Part shown: positions 27,244 through 36,502 of the stretch, in pieces
Position numbering within the stretch: position 1 is the first letter of the stretch
Layout: each line of letters begins with the position of its first letter
NCBI RefSeq assembly: GCF_900182915.1
Contig: NZ_FXUG01000017.1
Coordinates: 62,001-126,000 of the forward strand
DNA from: Neorhodopirellula lusitana
GTDB lineage: Bacteria; Planctomycetota; Planctomycetia; Pirellulales; Pirellulaceae
Length of the DNA: 64,000 nucleotides
Direction of reading: 5' to 3'
Translations under genes and position numbers: made by a program
Notes under the pieces: generated by a model
Seen by the model: only the letters and a program-made list of their open reading frames with translations
The model's database searches: none
What the model was told of the DNA's origin: nothing

Positions 27244-30200
27244 ATGCCGCTTTGGCAAATCGACATTCATCCTAGCCCCAGCCAAGTTGACCGCGCCGGT
27301 GCCCAAACCGCCAGCGAAATTCATGAACTCGGACTCGGTGACGACCTGGTTGTCGCTGCGGCTCGCGGTTACCTGATCCAAAGCGATCTCGATGCTGCCC
27401 AGGCTGGCGTGATCGGCGCGACCTTGCTGGCCGACGCCGTGACGGAGCGAACCGTTGTGGGCCGAATCGACGGTGCCGACGCCAACACGGACCCATTGTC
27501 CGAAGCTCCCGAAACGATGATCGAAACGCTGGCCGAAAAGGGCGTGGAAGAAACACCGCACCTGGTTCACGTGATGAGCAAGCCAGGCGTGATGGATCCC
27601 GTCGCCGCCTCGACATTGGGTGCGCTCAAGGACAGCCAACTGGATATCTCCGCCGTTCGCACGTTCCGCAAGTACTGGATCGCCGGCGGAGTCGACGAGG
27701 CACAGTTGGAAACGATTTGCCGCCGCGCGTTGTCGAACGACTCCATCGAAGCCTACGTGATCGGCCCGTTGAAGATGGACCGACTCGACGTGGGTTCGCA
27801 AGGCGAGTTCGAACTGGTCAAGGTTCCAATCCGCGGTCTCGATGATGCCGGCCTTGAAAAGCTCTCCAAAGATGGCCAGCTGTATCTGACCTTGGTCGAA
27901 ATGCAGACCATCCGCGACCACTTCGTTTCACTGGATCGCGATCCAACTGACATCGAACTGGAATCGGTCGCCCAAACCTGGTCCGAACACTGCAGCCACA
28001 AAACACTGGCGGGCCGGATTCATTATCGCGGCCCATCCGCCGACGGCACGCCACTGGCGGACGAGCGGCAATACGAAAACATGCTGAAGGAAACGATCTT
28101 CGAAGCCACCCAAACGATTCGTCGTGGGCTGGGCGACAAAGATTGGTGCGTTAGCGTGTTCAAGGACAACGCCGGGATCGTCACCTTCGACGAAGACGAC
28201 CACGTTTGTTTCAAAGTCGAAACCCACAACCACCCGTCGGCCCTGGAACCTTACGGTGGAGCGAACACCGGCATCGGCGGCGTGATCCGCGACCCGATGG
28301 GAACCGGCATGGGTGCCAAGCCGATCTGCAACACCGACGTGTTCTGCTTCGCCCGTCCCGACGTGACACCGGACTCGCTTCCGCCAGGCGTCTTGCATCC
28401 TCGGCGAGTCATCCAAGGCGTCGTGTCCGGCGTGCGAGATTACGGCAACCGGATGGGAATCCCCACGGTCAACGGAGCCGTCTATTTCGACGATCGCTAC
28501 CTGGGCAACCCGCTTGTATATTGCGGCAACGTCGGCATCATCCCGGTCGGGATGGAAGACAAAGAAGTGAAGCCCAATGACCTGATCGTAGCGGTCGGCG
28601 GACGCACGGGCCGCGACGGAATTCACGGAGCCACGTTCAGCAGTGCTGAATTGACCAGCGAATCCGAATCGTTGTCCGGTGGATCGGTTCAGATCGGCAA
28701 CGCGATCACTGAAAAGATGGTGCTCGACGTTTTAATGCAGGCTCGCGACGCGGGTCTGTACAACGCCGTCACGGATTGCGGAGCCGGTGGGTTCAGCAGT
28801 GCGGTTGGCGAGATGGGCGAAGAACTCGGTGCGGAAGTTTGGTTGGACAAGGCTCCACTGAAGTACGACGGCCTGACCTACACCGAAATCTGGATCTCCG
28901 AAGCTCAAGAACGCATGGTCTTGGCCGTGCCCGAAGACAAATGGGAAGCCCTGCGTGATCTTTGCGAAAGCGAAGGCGTGGAAGCCGCCGCGATCGGCCG
29001 CTTCGTTCCCACTGGACGTTTGAAGTTGACCTTCAACGGTGACACCGTCGGCGATGTCGCGATGTCGTTCCTGCACGATGGCCGTCCGCCGATCATTCGC
29101 GACGCCGTCTACGAACCACCCGTGGTGAAGCCGGTCACGATCCCGCAACGCGATGCGAAAGCCAACACGGACACGCTGCTGAAGATTCTGGGCAGCTACA
29201 ACGTCGCCAGCAAGCATTGGGTGATTCGCCAGTACGACCACGAAGTCCAAGCCGGCAGCGTCATCAAACCGCTCGTTGGCCCGCAATGCGACGGTCCCGG
29301 CGATGCGGCGGTCGTGCGTCCGAAGCTGAACAGTTATCGCGGCTTGGTGATTTCATGCGGCATGAACCCGCACTACGGCGATTTCGACACCTACCACATG
29401 GCCACCTCGGCAATCGACGAAGCGATGCGAAACGCGGTCGCCGTGGGTGCCGATCCATCCAAGATCGCGATCCTGGATAACTTCTGTTGGGGCTACACGG
29501 ATCGCGCCGAAACGCTGGGTTCGCTCGTCCGCAGTGCGATCGCCTGCCAAGACATGGCGGTCACACTGGGCACGCCGTTCGTCAGCGGCAAGGACAGCCT
29601 GAACAACGAGTTCAGCTACTTCAACGATGCTGGCGAAAAGCAAACGATCGCGATCCCACCCAGCCTTTTGATCAGTGCGATGGGCCAAATTGCGGACGTT
29701 CGCAAGGCCGTCACGATGGATCTGAAAGAAGCCGGCAACGTGCTGTTCCTGGTCGGCAAGACAAGCTGCGAACTTGGCGGCTCGCACTACGGTTTGGTGG
29801 AAGACCAAGCTGGCGGCGAGGTCCCCAAGGTCGACGCCGTTTACGCCAAACAAGTCTTTGCCACCGTTCACTCGGCCATCGACGCCGGCGAATTGCGATC
29901 ATGTCACGACCTCAGCGAAGGTGGCCTGGCTGCCTCGGCCGTGGAAATGGCCCTCGCCGGTGGCTTGGGACTGAACTTGAATCTGGACACCGTCGATCAC
30001 AAGGTCGATGGCGAACTGACCAGTGCCGAACTGCTCTTCAGCGAATCCAACACCCGTTTCTTGATTGAAGTGGAACCCGGTAACGCCGAATCGCTTCAAA
30101 AACGATTCACCGAGGCCGGTGTTCCGCTGGCTCGATTAGGCGAAGTCGTCGAAGCGACCACGGTCGAAATCCAAGACGGCGAAGCCTCCGTCCTAAGCGT

Positions 30201-30252
30201 CGGCATCGCCGAAGCCAAAGCCGCCTGGCAAAAGCCTCTGGATTGGAAGTAG
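27244..30252 (+). CDS. purL: phosphoribosylformylglycinamidine synthase, PurS-PurL fusion
   Basis: The enzyme performs the fourth step of purine synthesis, FGAR to FGAM. The 1002-residue protein begins with two PurS-like modules: about residues 1-80 (WQIDIHPSPSQVDRAG) and about 100-185 (LVHVMSKPGVMDPVA, then FRKYWIAGG). The PurL body follows (TWSEHCSHKT, KVETHNHPSALEPYGGA, TDCGAGGFSSAVGEMGEE, DLSEGGLAAS). No glutaminase (PurQ) domain follows and none is encoded nearby, so glutaminase must come from elsewhere. AAGAGA before ATG 27244 may be the ribosome-binding site. The frame runs upstream to 26248 through tyrA, but that is shadow. Confidence 0.94.
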   Translation: MPLWQIDIHPSPSQVDRAGAQTASEIHELGLGDDLVVAAARGYLIQSDLDAAQAGVIGATLLADAVTERTVVGRIDGADANTDPLSEAPETMIETLAEKGVEETPHLVHVMSKPGVMDPVAASTLGALKDSQLDISAVRTFRKYWIAGGVDEAQLETICRRALSNDSIEAYVIGPLKMDRLDVGSQGEFELVKVPIRGLDDAGLEKLSKDGQLYLTLVEMQTIRDHFVSLDRDPTDIELESVAQTWSEHCSHKTLAGRIHYRGPSADGTPLADERQYENMLKETIFEATQTIRRGLGDKDWCVSVFKDNAGIVTFDEDDHVCFKVETHNHPSALEPYGGANTGIGGVIRDPMGTGMGAKPICNTDVFCFARPDVTPDSLPPGVLHPRRVIQGVVSGVRDYGNRMGIPTVNGAVYFDDRYLGNPLVYCGNVGIIPVGMEDKEVKPNDLIVAVGGRTGRDGIHGATFSSAELTSESESLSGGSVQIGNAITEKMVLDVLMQARDAGLYNAVTDCGAGGFSSAVGEMGEELGAEVWLDKAPLKYDGLTYTEIWISEAQERMVLAVPEDKWEALRDLCESEGVEAAAIGRFVPTGRLKLTFNGDTVGDVAMSFLHDGRPPIIRDAVYEPPVVKPVTIPQRDAKANTDTLLKILGSYNVASKHWVIRQYDHEVQAGSVIKPLVGPQCDGPGDAAVVRPKLNSYRGLVISCGMNPHYGDFDTYHMATSAIDEAMRNAVAVGADPSKIAILDNFCWGYTDRAETLGSLVRSAIACQDMAVTLGTPFVSGKDSLNNEFSYFNDAGEKQTIAIPPSLLISAMGQIADVRKAVTMDLKEAGNVLFLVGKTSCELGGSHYGLVEDQAGGEVPKVDAVYAKQVFATVHSAIDAGELRSCHDLSEGGLAASAVEMALAGGLGLNLNLDTVDHKVDGELTSAELLFSESNTRFLIEVEPGNAESLQKRFTEAGVPLARLGEVVEATTVEIQDGEASVLSVGIAEAKAAWQKPLDWK

Positions 30253-30464
30253 CCCACCGCCCGCAGCCCGGTTTGTGTCTCCCTGACTCCCAGTCAAAGG
30301 AGTTAGGGCTGCTCCCCCAGCGGAACGGCACGGATCTCTTTTGTTGAAACCGCACAACCGGTAAGCTGGACTCGCTCCCACTCATCCAGCGTTGCGAATG
30401 GCGTCACGGGGGCGGCGATTGTCGCAACAGCCCGGTTAGACGTCAGTGAAAAGGATTGAGAATC

Positions 30465-31562
30465 ATGCATCGTGTGATTTTGAGCGTAGCGTGTGGACTG
30501 TCATTGCTTTGCAGCGTGGCGATTTCTGGCCGAGCTTCCGCACAAGTGGTCCAGGAGCAAACCGTGGCGGCGTCAGCCATTGTGCTGAACGAAGTCTTGG
30601 TGGGGCCGCTTAGCAAGGTGCCCCACGCGATGCTGAAGGACGCCTACGGAGTCGCGATCATTCCCAACGTGATCAAGGGCGGATTCATCGTTGGCGCTCG
30701 ACACGGTCGCGGCCTGTTGTTCGTTCGCGAGGGCGATGGCATGTGGCACGCCCCCGTTTTCATCACGTTGACGGGCGGCAACATCGGTTGGCAAGCCGGC
30801 GTGCAATCCTCGGACATCGTTCTGGTCTTTAAGTCCGAGCGAAGTGTGCAAAATATCTTAGCTGGCAAACTGACCATTGGCGCCGATGCCGCCGCCGCAG
30901 CCGGCCCCGTTGGTCGTCAAGGTGCAGTCGCCACCGACGCTCAACTGCAGGCGGAAATCTACTCGTACTCGCGTAGCCGAGGGTTGTTCGCCGGTGTGTC
31001 CATCGATGGATCCGTTGTGCGTGTCGACCAACTGGCCACCGGTGCCTACTACCGCTCGCCCGCACCGGGCATGCCCGTGATCGTTCCAGCCGCCGCCGAA
31101 CAGCTCACGATCGCGGTCGCATCCCTAGCTGGCAACTCAGCACCAGGAAACGCGGACCTCGCCAACGCAGCGCCGGCAGCCCCCAACCTGGGACCGAACA
31201 CTGGCCCGAATCCAAACATGAGCAATAGCGGTGCGATTGCCCAACGCGTGGGCACCCGAGAAGCCGACATGCTACGCAGCCAACTGGAACAGCTAACGCC
31301 ACAACTCGATGCACTGCTCGACCCGCAGTGGCGATCGTTCCTGGCCTTACCACCAAGCCTGTTTGTCGGCAACGAGCATCCACAGCCCGAAGAGCTGCAA
31401 GCCGCCGTCCTGCGATTTCAATCCGTCGCGACCGACCCGCGATACCGCGAACTCGCATCGCAGCCCGCCTTCCAATCCGTATTCGGATTGCTAAAGCAAT
31501 ACCAAGTGGCACTCACCTCAGCATCATCGACACTGAACTTGCCGCCACCGCCAGTCAGGTAG
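30465..31562 (+). CDS. secreted SYLF-domain lipid-binding protein
   Basis: The 365-residue protein has a signal peptide ending near GRASAQ and a SYLF (Ysc84/DUF500) domain at about 30-215. Domain landmarks are KDAYGVAIIPNVIKGGFIVGARHGRG, LTGGNIGWQAGVQSSDIVLVF, and SYSRSRGLFAGVSIDGSVVR. The domain binds phospholipid in studied proteins. The C-terminal 150 residues are Pro/Ala/Asn-rich and then helical, without a recognised domain. ATG 30465 begins the signal peptide; a TTG nine bases earlier is possible. A bidirectional terminator follows. Confidence 0.85.
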   Translation: MHRVILSVACGLSLLCSVAISGRASAQVVQEQTVAASAIVLNEVLVGPLSKVPHAMLKDAYGVAIIPNVIKGGFIVGARHGRGLLFVREGDGMWHAPVFITLTGGNIGWQAGVQSSDIVLVFKSERSVQNILAGKLTIGADAAAAAGPVGRQGAVATDAQLQAEIYSYSRSRGLFAGVSIDGSVVRVDQLATGAYYRSPAPGMPVIVPAAAEQLTIAVASLAGNSAPGNADLANAAPAAPNLGPNTGPNPNMSNSGAIAQRVGTREADMLRSQLEQLTPQLDALLDPQWRSFLALPPSLFVGNEHPQPEELQAAVLRFQSVATDPRYRELASQPAFQSVFGLLKQYQVALTSASSTLNLPPPPVR

Positions 31563-31998
31563 TCTTCCCAGTCAGCCAAGAGGGTTTGCCAACAAAAAAT
31601 GCCGGCCCCTAGGACCGGCATTGAAAATTTTTACTGTCGCGAAGCGAAATTTAGACCAGTTTTGAAACTCGCTTATTCCGCTTTCCTGAGTACCAAAACG
31701 TTAGGGCATGTTTCCAAATCACGTAGGTCCGGTCCCACCGGACAAATTCGAACCAGCCAGTAGGAACTGGCCGTACAAATCCCACATCATTCTTCAAAAT
31801 GCACTAGTCACCAGAGTAAATTCACACAGTAGTTTGTTGAACGCACTTCGACTATCCCTGCCTTGAAGCCCCCGTTTTCAAAGTCGAGCTTAGAACTCAA
31901 CTTACAAACAACTCCGCAAGAGCGACGCCGCGGTGAAGCGAGAGATCATCAAGCTGACTCGACGATCCCCGCTCTCGCTTGGGCCTTCTCGCTAGAGC
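31563..31998. other. convergent intergenic region
   Basis: Apart from the terminator at 31599 this 436-base gap between the SYLF gene and the convergent DUF1559 gene shows no credible gene. Confidence 0.6.
31599..31628. terminator. bidirectional rho-independent terminator
   Basis: The 8-bp stem AATGCCGG/CCGGCATT encloses CCCCTAGGA. It is preceded by an A-run and followed by TGAAAATTTTT. It can stop transcription from the SYLF gene on the plus strand and, with a six-T run, from the minus strand. Confidence 0.8.
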
Positions 31999-33258
31999 TT
32001 AGAGCTCGTCTTCGATAACCTCTTTGGCTGCACGTGTTCCAAGTGCACCCCAAAGACCGTATGGGCTTTGAGCACCGGCGAGGTTCGGGTTAGTGGTGTG
32101 GCCCGAGAATGAAGCAACAACAGCATTGTCGCTAAGGTCACCGGATTCGATGCTATCGGTGATAAACTTCACCGCACCATCACCCATCAACACGTGTGCG
32201 CCGCCTTGGTGACGACTGCCGATGGACGAGATGAAGTAGTCGTTTCCGTCACTGCCACTCCTCGAACAGTTAGCACTGTTCGGAGGCAAGATCGTTTGGA
32301 CGGCCGTGTAAGTCAGTCGACCATCCGCCCAGCGACAACCGCGTGAGTTCAAGGGACTCGTCTCTACGCTGGCTCCACTGGTGTAGAACGAAGGACGTGT
32401 TGCGTCGATGTGCGCGCCTTGGGCACAACGGATGGGCTCGCCCGCACCGTCCCATGTTCCATCACCCTGGAACGAGACGTTGCGAACCCAGTCCGCACGA
32501 GTTTCTCTCGCACCAAGCGACGTGCAAAGTTCACCGGCTGCAATCGTGTTGGATAAGCCATCCAAGCAATCGCGGAACTTCGTCTTGTGTCGGCTCCAGA
32601 AGAAGCCCCGGTTTGCGGCCCGAGCACGAAGAACGATCGTGTCATCCTTGGTATAGGAATTGGTACCGGGCTGGTTATAGACACCGAACTCGTTCTTACC
32701 GCCGTAGAAGCAGGAATCGATCGTGTCACCCAGCGACGCACCGTAGTTGGTCCGCCCCGTCGCAACACCAGCAAGGTTGGCTGGATCACTAGGACAGCGG
32801 AAGGCAGCGACTTGCGTCGCCCATGGAACGTAACGCGATTCCCATGGCACAGGTCCCATCGACGGCCAGGTGCCGTTCAAAGTCGCCGTCGACATGGTCG
32901 TTCCAGGTGTGGTCTCCTGGCTAGGATTGCTAATGCTTTCCCACAACCCTTGCTGCTCAACGAAAGGCAGGACCGGCACCAACCAGCTCAAGAACCGTCG
33001 GTTACTGTTTACCGAAACGTCGCCGTGGGCAGCCCGGTCAGTTCCCGTGTGGTTAGTGGGCAATTGGTTGTAGGCGCTGTGATAATTGTGAATCGCCAAG
33101 CCAATTTGCTTGAAGTTGTTACTGCAACTCATCCGTCGAGCTGCTTCGCGAGCCGCTTGAACGGCAGGCAACAACAATCCGACCAGGACTCCAATAATTG
33201 CGATAACTACGAGCAGTTCAACTAGCGTGAATGCTCGCCTCTGGGAAGCTTTAATCAT
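31999..33258 (-). CDS. DUF1559 domain protein with pilin-like N-terminus
   Basis: The 419-residue protein has the type IV prepilin-like leader [19 protein letters not shown] and the following conserved [15 protein letters not shown]. Cleavage before Phe and N-methylation by a prepilin peptidase are expected. The DUF1559 body includes GLAIHNYHSAYNQLP, LVPVLPFVEQQGLWE, FRCPSDP and the typical C-terminal SRHQGGAHVLMGDGAVKFI. Planctomycetes carry dozens of these as likely surface or fibre components; function is unproven. A diverged, broken paralogue lies at 37671-38644. The small lipoprotein gene upstream on the same strand may belong with it. Confidence 0.93.
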   Translation of the reverse strand: MIKASQRRAFTLVELLVVIAIIGVLVGLLLPAVQAAREAARRMSCSNNFKQIGLAIHNYHSAYNQLPTNHTGTDRAAHGDVSVNSNRRFLSWLVPVLPFVEQQGLWESISNPSQETTPGTTMSTATLNGTWPSMGPVPWESRYVPWATQVAAFRCPSDPANLAGVATGRTNYGASLGDTIDSCFYGGKNEFGVYNQPGTNSYTKDDTIVLRARAANRGFFWSRHKTKFRDCLDGLSNTIAAGELCTSLGARETRADWVRNVSFQGDGTWDGAGEPIRCAQGAHIDATRPSFYTSGASVETSPLNSRGCRWADGRLTYTAVQTILPPNSANCSRSGSDGNDYFISSIGSRHQGGAHVLMGDGAVKFITDSIESGDLSDNAVVASFSGHTTNPNLAGAQSPYGLWGALGTRAAKEVIEDEL

Positions 33259-33514
33259 TTTTAACCCTCAAAACGTAGTACTGAAACAAAACAACAATGC
33301 GCCACACAGCCTGAAAAACCGCGCGAGAAAACTGAACAAGCCTAGGTGAATGACGAGTCGCCCACCCAAGATTGTCGAAGATCTAGCCAAACCGGACTAT
33401 TGTCCTGAACGCTGGATCCAAAATTCACCTTCAAAAAACCGTTAAAAATATCTTTTGCGTCAATCCGTTAGCCGCTCATGCTGAAACGCGATTTTGCAAC
33501 CGATGTCTTCACAA

Positions 33515-33685
33515 CTAAATACCATCGCGATGTGCATTCATCTGGGCTTCGTAATTCTCTCGAGCCTCCTCACTAACAGTCGTTTGTTCGATGACTTTGT
33601 TTTGCGGCTCCGAACACCCGGTGGAGCTGAAACCAGCAACCAATCCCAAACAGATGACAGTGGCAGAGAGAAAGCGAGCTAACAT
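33515..33685 (-). CDS. small lipoprotein next to the DUF1559 gene
   Basis: The 56-residue product has a lipoprotein signal (MLARFLSATVICLGL, then STGC) and a short polar, acidic mature part ending EAQMNAHRDGI. Small lipoproteins of this build often sit next to DUF1559 genes in planctomycetes. ATG 33685 is preferred over 33742 because it begins the signal directly. The 256 bases between it and the DUF1559 gene show no gene. No function can be given. Confidence 0.6.
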   Translation of the reverse strand: MLARFLSATVICLGLVAGFSSTGCSEPQNKVIEQTTVSEEARENYEAQMNAHRDGI

Positions 33686-33880
33686 AAAAGAGAACCTGTG
33701 CGTTGGTGGAAAAGAGTGAGCGCAGACCGCAATGTGAATCAAAGCAACTCTGCCTCAGTGCATGGGAATAGCACCACGCGGTAGAATCTTTCATAATATT
33801 TTTTGTGCGCACGCCGAACTTTTTTTAATTGGAATGTTTGTGCGAAAGATTCAGCGCCAGCTCGCTATCTAGTTAATACC

Positions 33881-34432
33881 ATGGACCCCACATCAAAATC
33901 AGACCGTGTTGAACTGACGACAGAGTTGGTTCTCCAGCTAACTGAGGCTCAACCTCGGCTACTCAGTTTTCTGTTAAAACGGTTGGGAAATTCCGAGCAC
34001 GCCCATGAGGTTCTTCAGGAAGTGAATCTCGTCATTTGCCGAGACGTTTCTCGATTCGAAGCGGGATCGGATTTCATGGCATGGGCGTTTACCATTGCCC
34101 GATATCAAATTATGGCGTTTCGGAAGCGAAACTTACGCGACCGTCTGGTCTTCCCAGCCGACTTGGCTGCATCATTGGACAGGCTGGATTGCGAGATTTT
34201 TGCAGAAGAGACCTGCCATCAACGTGAAGCAGCGCTTCAAGATTGTCTTGTCGGCTTGCTACCAGAGCAACGCGAGCTGGTCATTCAACGTTACGCCGAA
34301 TCAATATCAGTGAAAGCAATCGCGGGTGAGTTGGACAAATCAGCCAACGCGGTGAGCATTATGCTGCACCGAGTCCGAGAAAAACTCATTGACTGTGTTC
34401 AATCCAAACTTTCGATCGAGCCACAACAATGA
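33881..34432 (+). CDS. ECF-type RNA polymerase sigma factor (Rhodopirellula/Verrucomicrobium family)
   Basis: The 183-residue protein has region 2 (RLLSFLLKRLGNSEHAHEVLQEV, then FMAWAFTIARYQIMAFRKR) and region 4 (LPEQRELVIQRYAESISVKAIAG, then NAVSIMLHRVREKLIDCV). There is no region 3, as in ECF sigma factors. The spelling fits the planctomycete/verrucomicrobial subfamily that is paired with FecR-type proteins. ATG 33881 is used; the frame runs upstream to 33803. The stop codon overlaps the start of the next gene (ATGA), which implies coupled translation with its probable regulator. Confidence 0.92.
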   Translation: MDPTSKSDRVELTTELVLQLTEAQPRLLSFLLKRLGNSEHAHEVLQEVNLVICRDVSRFEAGSDFMAWAFTIARYQIMAFRKRNLRDRLVFPADLAASLDRLDCEIFAEETCHQREAALQDCLVGLLPEQRELVIQRYAESISVKAIAGELDKSANAVSIMLHRVREKLIDCVQSKLSIEPQQ

Positions 34433-36231
34433 ATCTGCGTCCCAACAATCCGGACGATCTTAAACTCCTCAGCACATTGCTTCCTCGCATGGTCGACAAC
34501 CAGCTCGACAGTGACGAGGAACAGGAACTGGTTGAGGTTTTACAGCGTTCAACCGAAGCACAAGTGTATTACCTGCATTACCTGCAAATGCATGCCGAGT
34601 TATCGGGGGCGTGGGGTATGGCAGATAATCATGTGATCAGGCAACTGAACCAGCAATTACCTGACAGTGTGTTTGAGCAAGCTCAACGGCAGGTTGATGA
34701 AACCGCGAAAGTATCCCTCCCGACTCCTTCGAGCCTACAACAATTTTCCGAGGCCATTCTCGGCGTCCAAGCCGTCGTGGCCGCACTGGTGTTTGTCATT
34801 GGCGCGTTGGCGGTTGGACTGTTCGTTTCGATAAATAGCACACCCAACAATTCAGGCACGATAGCGCAGTCGCGCCACGGTAGCTCTGGCCTCAATTCTG
34901 GAAACGCTCCCCCGGCGGCGAATGGTCTGGCAGCGCGAACCCGAAACGTCGTCTTCACAAGCGGGCTTGGTGAACACGAAACTCCACCAATTGCGGCCGT
35001 CGTTGTTCGCTCCGACGGTGATCCCGAAACCAATTTGGTCGTCGGCTCGCGTCTAACAGCAGGCACACTGAAGTTGCTTAGCGGAACTATGCAAATGGAA
35101 TTCATGGGCGGTGCAGTGATCGCCCTTGAGGGCCCCGCCGAATTGCGGATCCACTCGAAGGATGCGGCAACGCTTCTATCCGGTGCGATCAGCGCCCACG
35201 TTCCCCCGCGGGCTCAAGGCTTCGTGTTGAATGCGCCTAAGGCCGCGATCGTTGACCTCGGAACTGACTTCGGTGTCCGCGTAACCCCAGCGGGAATTTC
35301 CGAGGTCGAAGTACTGAGTGGTGAGGTTGAATTGTCAGTCCTTGGTGACGATGGGAACACGCTCTCTAGCCAACATATTCACGAAGCCAGCCGCATTCGA
35401 ATCAACGGCGAAGGTGATCCACTGCAAGCGATTGAGTCGGGATTGAACGACTTGCCGATCATCTCCGGCAGTGACAATTCAGAACTCCCGTTGTTGCTGG
35501 ACTATGTCGATACCGTTCGCCGCGATCAGCCAACGCTCTACTGGCGATTTGACGATACCGACGGATCCGTGGTACTCAACGAGATGCCAGGCAACCATTC
35601 GGCCAGCGTTTACGGACTGGAAGAAAGCGACGACAGCATTCGATTCCAAAACGGTTACGCTCGGTTTGATCGCTGCGACGTGAAACGCTACCTCGTTTCC
35701 GAAAACGCCATTGAAGGACTCAATGAACGCCCCTATTCAATCGAATTTTGGATGAAGCCTGACGACCTCCAGCACGCAACGTGCGTCGGCATCGTTCCGG
35801 AAAACCGTACCGACCCACGTATGTTTCTCAACGTTATCGAAATCGTTACCGACACGTTCATGATCCATGAACCGGGTGCAATCCGTTATCTTCATCGAAC
35901 ACCGCCGGACGTCAACTACGAAGTGGGCACGAACGCTTTCACGCCGGGCATTTGCGTTCCAGGCCAATGGCAGCATGTCGTGACGGTCAAACGCACCGAT
36001 GCGATGGAGATTTATGTCAATGGAAAGTTGGTCCGTCATGTTTCCCTGGCCCCTGGCAAAGTCAACAGCCTCGGCAATTTCCATGTCATCGTTGGTCAGC
36101 TAACGGCTAATGAAACATGGCGTCAATTCTCTGGTGCCATTGATGAATTCGCGATCTACAAGCGGGATCTTTCTGCGGAAGAGATCGCAGAACACTATCA
36201 ACTAGTCGACCTAACGAATCAGAACTACTGA
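34429..36231 (+). CDS. FecR-domain membrane protein with LamG-like domain, probable anti-sigma partner
   Basis: The 600-residue protein has a cytoplasmic N-terminus (1-105) with RMVDNQLDSDEEQELVEVL, the usual start of planctomycete anti-sigma-like FecR proteins. One transmembrane helix follows (about 113-137), then a FecR domain (about 200-310, including FVLNAPKAAIVDLGTDFGV and EVEVLSGEVEL). A C-terminal LamG/concanavalin-type domain (about 365-590) includes YSIEFWMKPDD, GQWQHVVTVK and FSGAIDEFAIYKRDLSAEEI. It overlaps the sigma gene by four bases. The likely role is to sense a glycan or surface state outside and hold the sigma factor inside; that is inferred from context. Confidence 0.88.
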   Translation: MNLRPNNPDDLKLLSTLLPRMVDNQLDSDEEQELVEVLQRSTEAQVYYLHYLQMHAELSGAWGMADNHVIRQLNQQLPDSVFEQAQRQVDETAKVSLPTPSSLQQFSEAILGVQAVVAALVFVIGALAVGLFVSINSTPNNSGTIAQSRHGSSGLNSGNAPPAANGLAARTRNVVFTSGLGEHETPPIAAVVVRSDGDPETNLVVGSRLTAGTLKLLSGTMQMEFMGGAVIALEGPAELRIHSKDAATLLSGAISAHVPPRAQGFVLNAPKAAIVDLGTDFGVRVTPAGISEVEVLSGEVELSVLGDDGNTLSSQHIHEASRIRINGEGDPLQAIESGLNDLPIISGSDNSELPLLLDYVDTVRRDQPTLYWRFDDTDGSVVLNEMPGNHSASVYGLEESDDSIRFQNGYARFDRCDVKRYLVSENAIEGLNERPYSIEFWMKPDDLQHATCVGIVPENRTDPRMFLNVIEIVTDTFMIHEPGAIRYLHRTPPDVNYEVGTNAFTPGICVPGQWQHVVTVKRTDAMEIYVNGKLVRHVSLAPGKVNSLGNFHVIVGQLTANETWRQFSGAIDEFAIYKRDLSAEEIAEHYQLVDLTNQNY

Positions 36232-36252
36232 TCCGGCTGAATTTGCGACACT

Positions 36253-36276
36253 CGCCGGATGCAAATTTGCCCGGCG
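36253..36276. other. stem-loop after the FecR/LamG gene
   Basis: CGCCGG and CCGGCG flank the palindrome GCAAATTTGC, so a nested hairpin can form 21 bases after the stop codon. No T-run follows, so it is only a possible terminator or RNA-stability element. Confidence 0.4.
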
Positions 36277-36502
36277 TCGTATTCTGTGAAGCTTTCACGC
36301 CGCTACCGCATAGCCTGCAGCCAGCCATCTTCCCGGGCGGCGTCTTTCTAGGGAACGAGTCGGACATTCCTTGCTCACTGCCCTTTGGCATCGCGTTGCC
36401 GCGTAAATGTTAAGATACGTGAGGGCGTGTTGCGTTGACGATGACGTTGTCGTGCATTGCCCTCAATCGGTGACGACATCCGCGTATCAACTGGGGAAGG
36501 TG

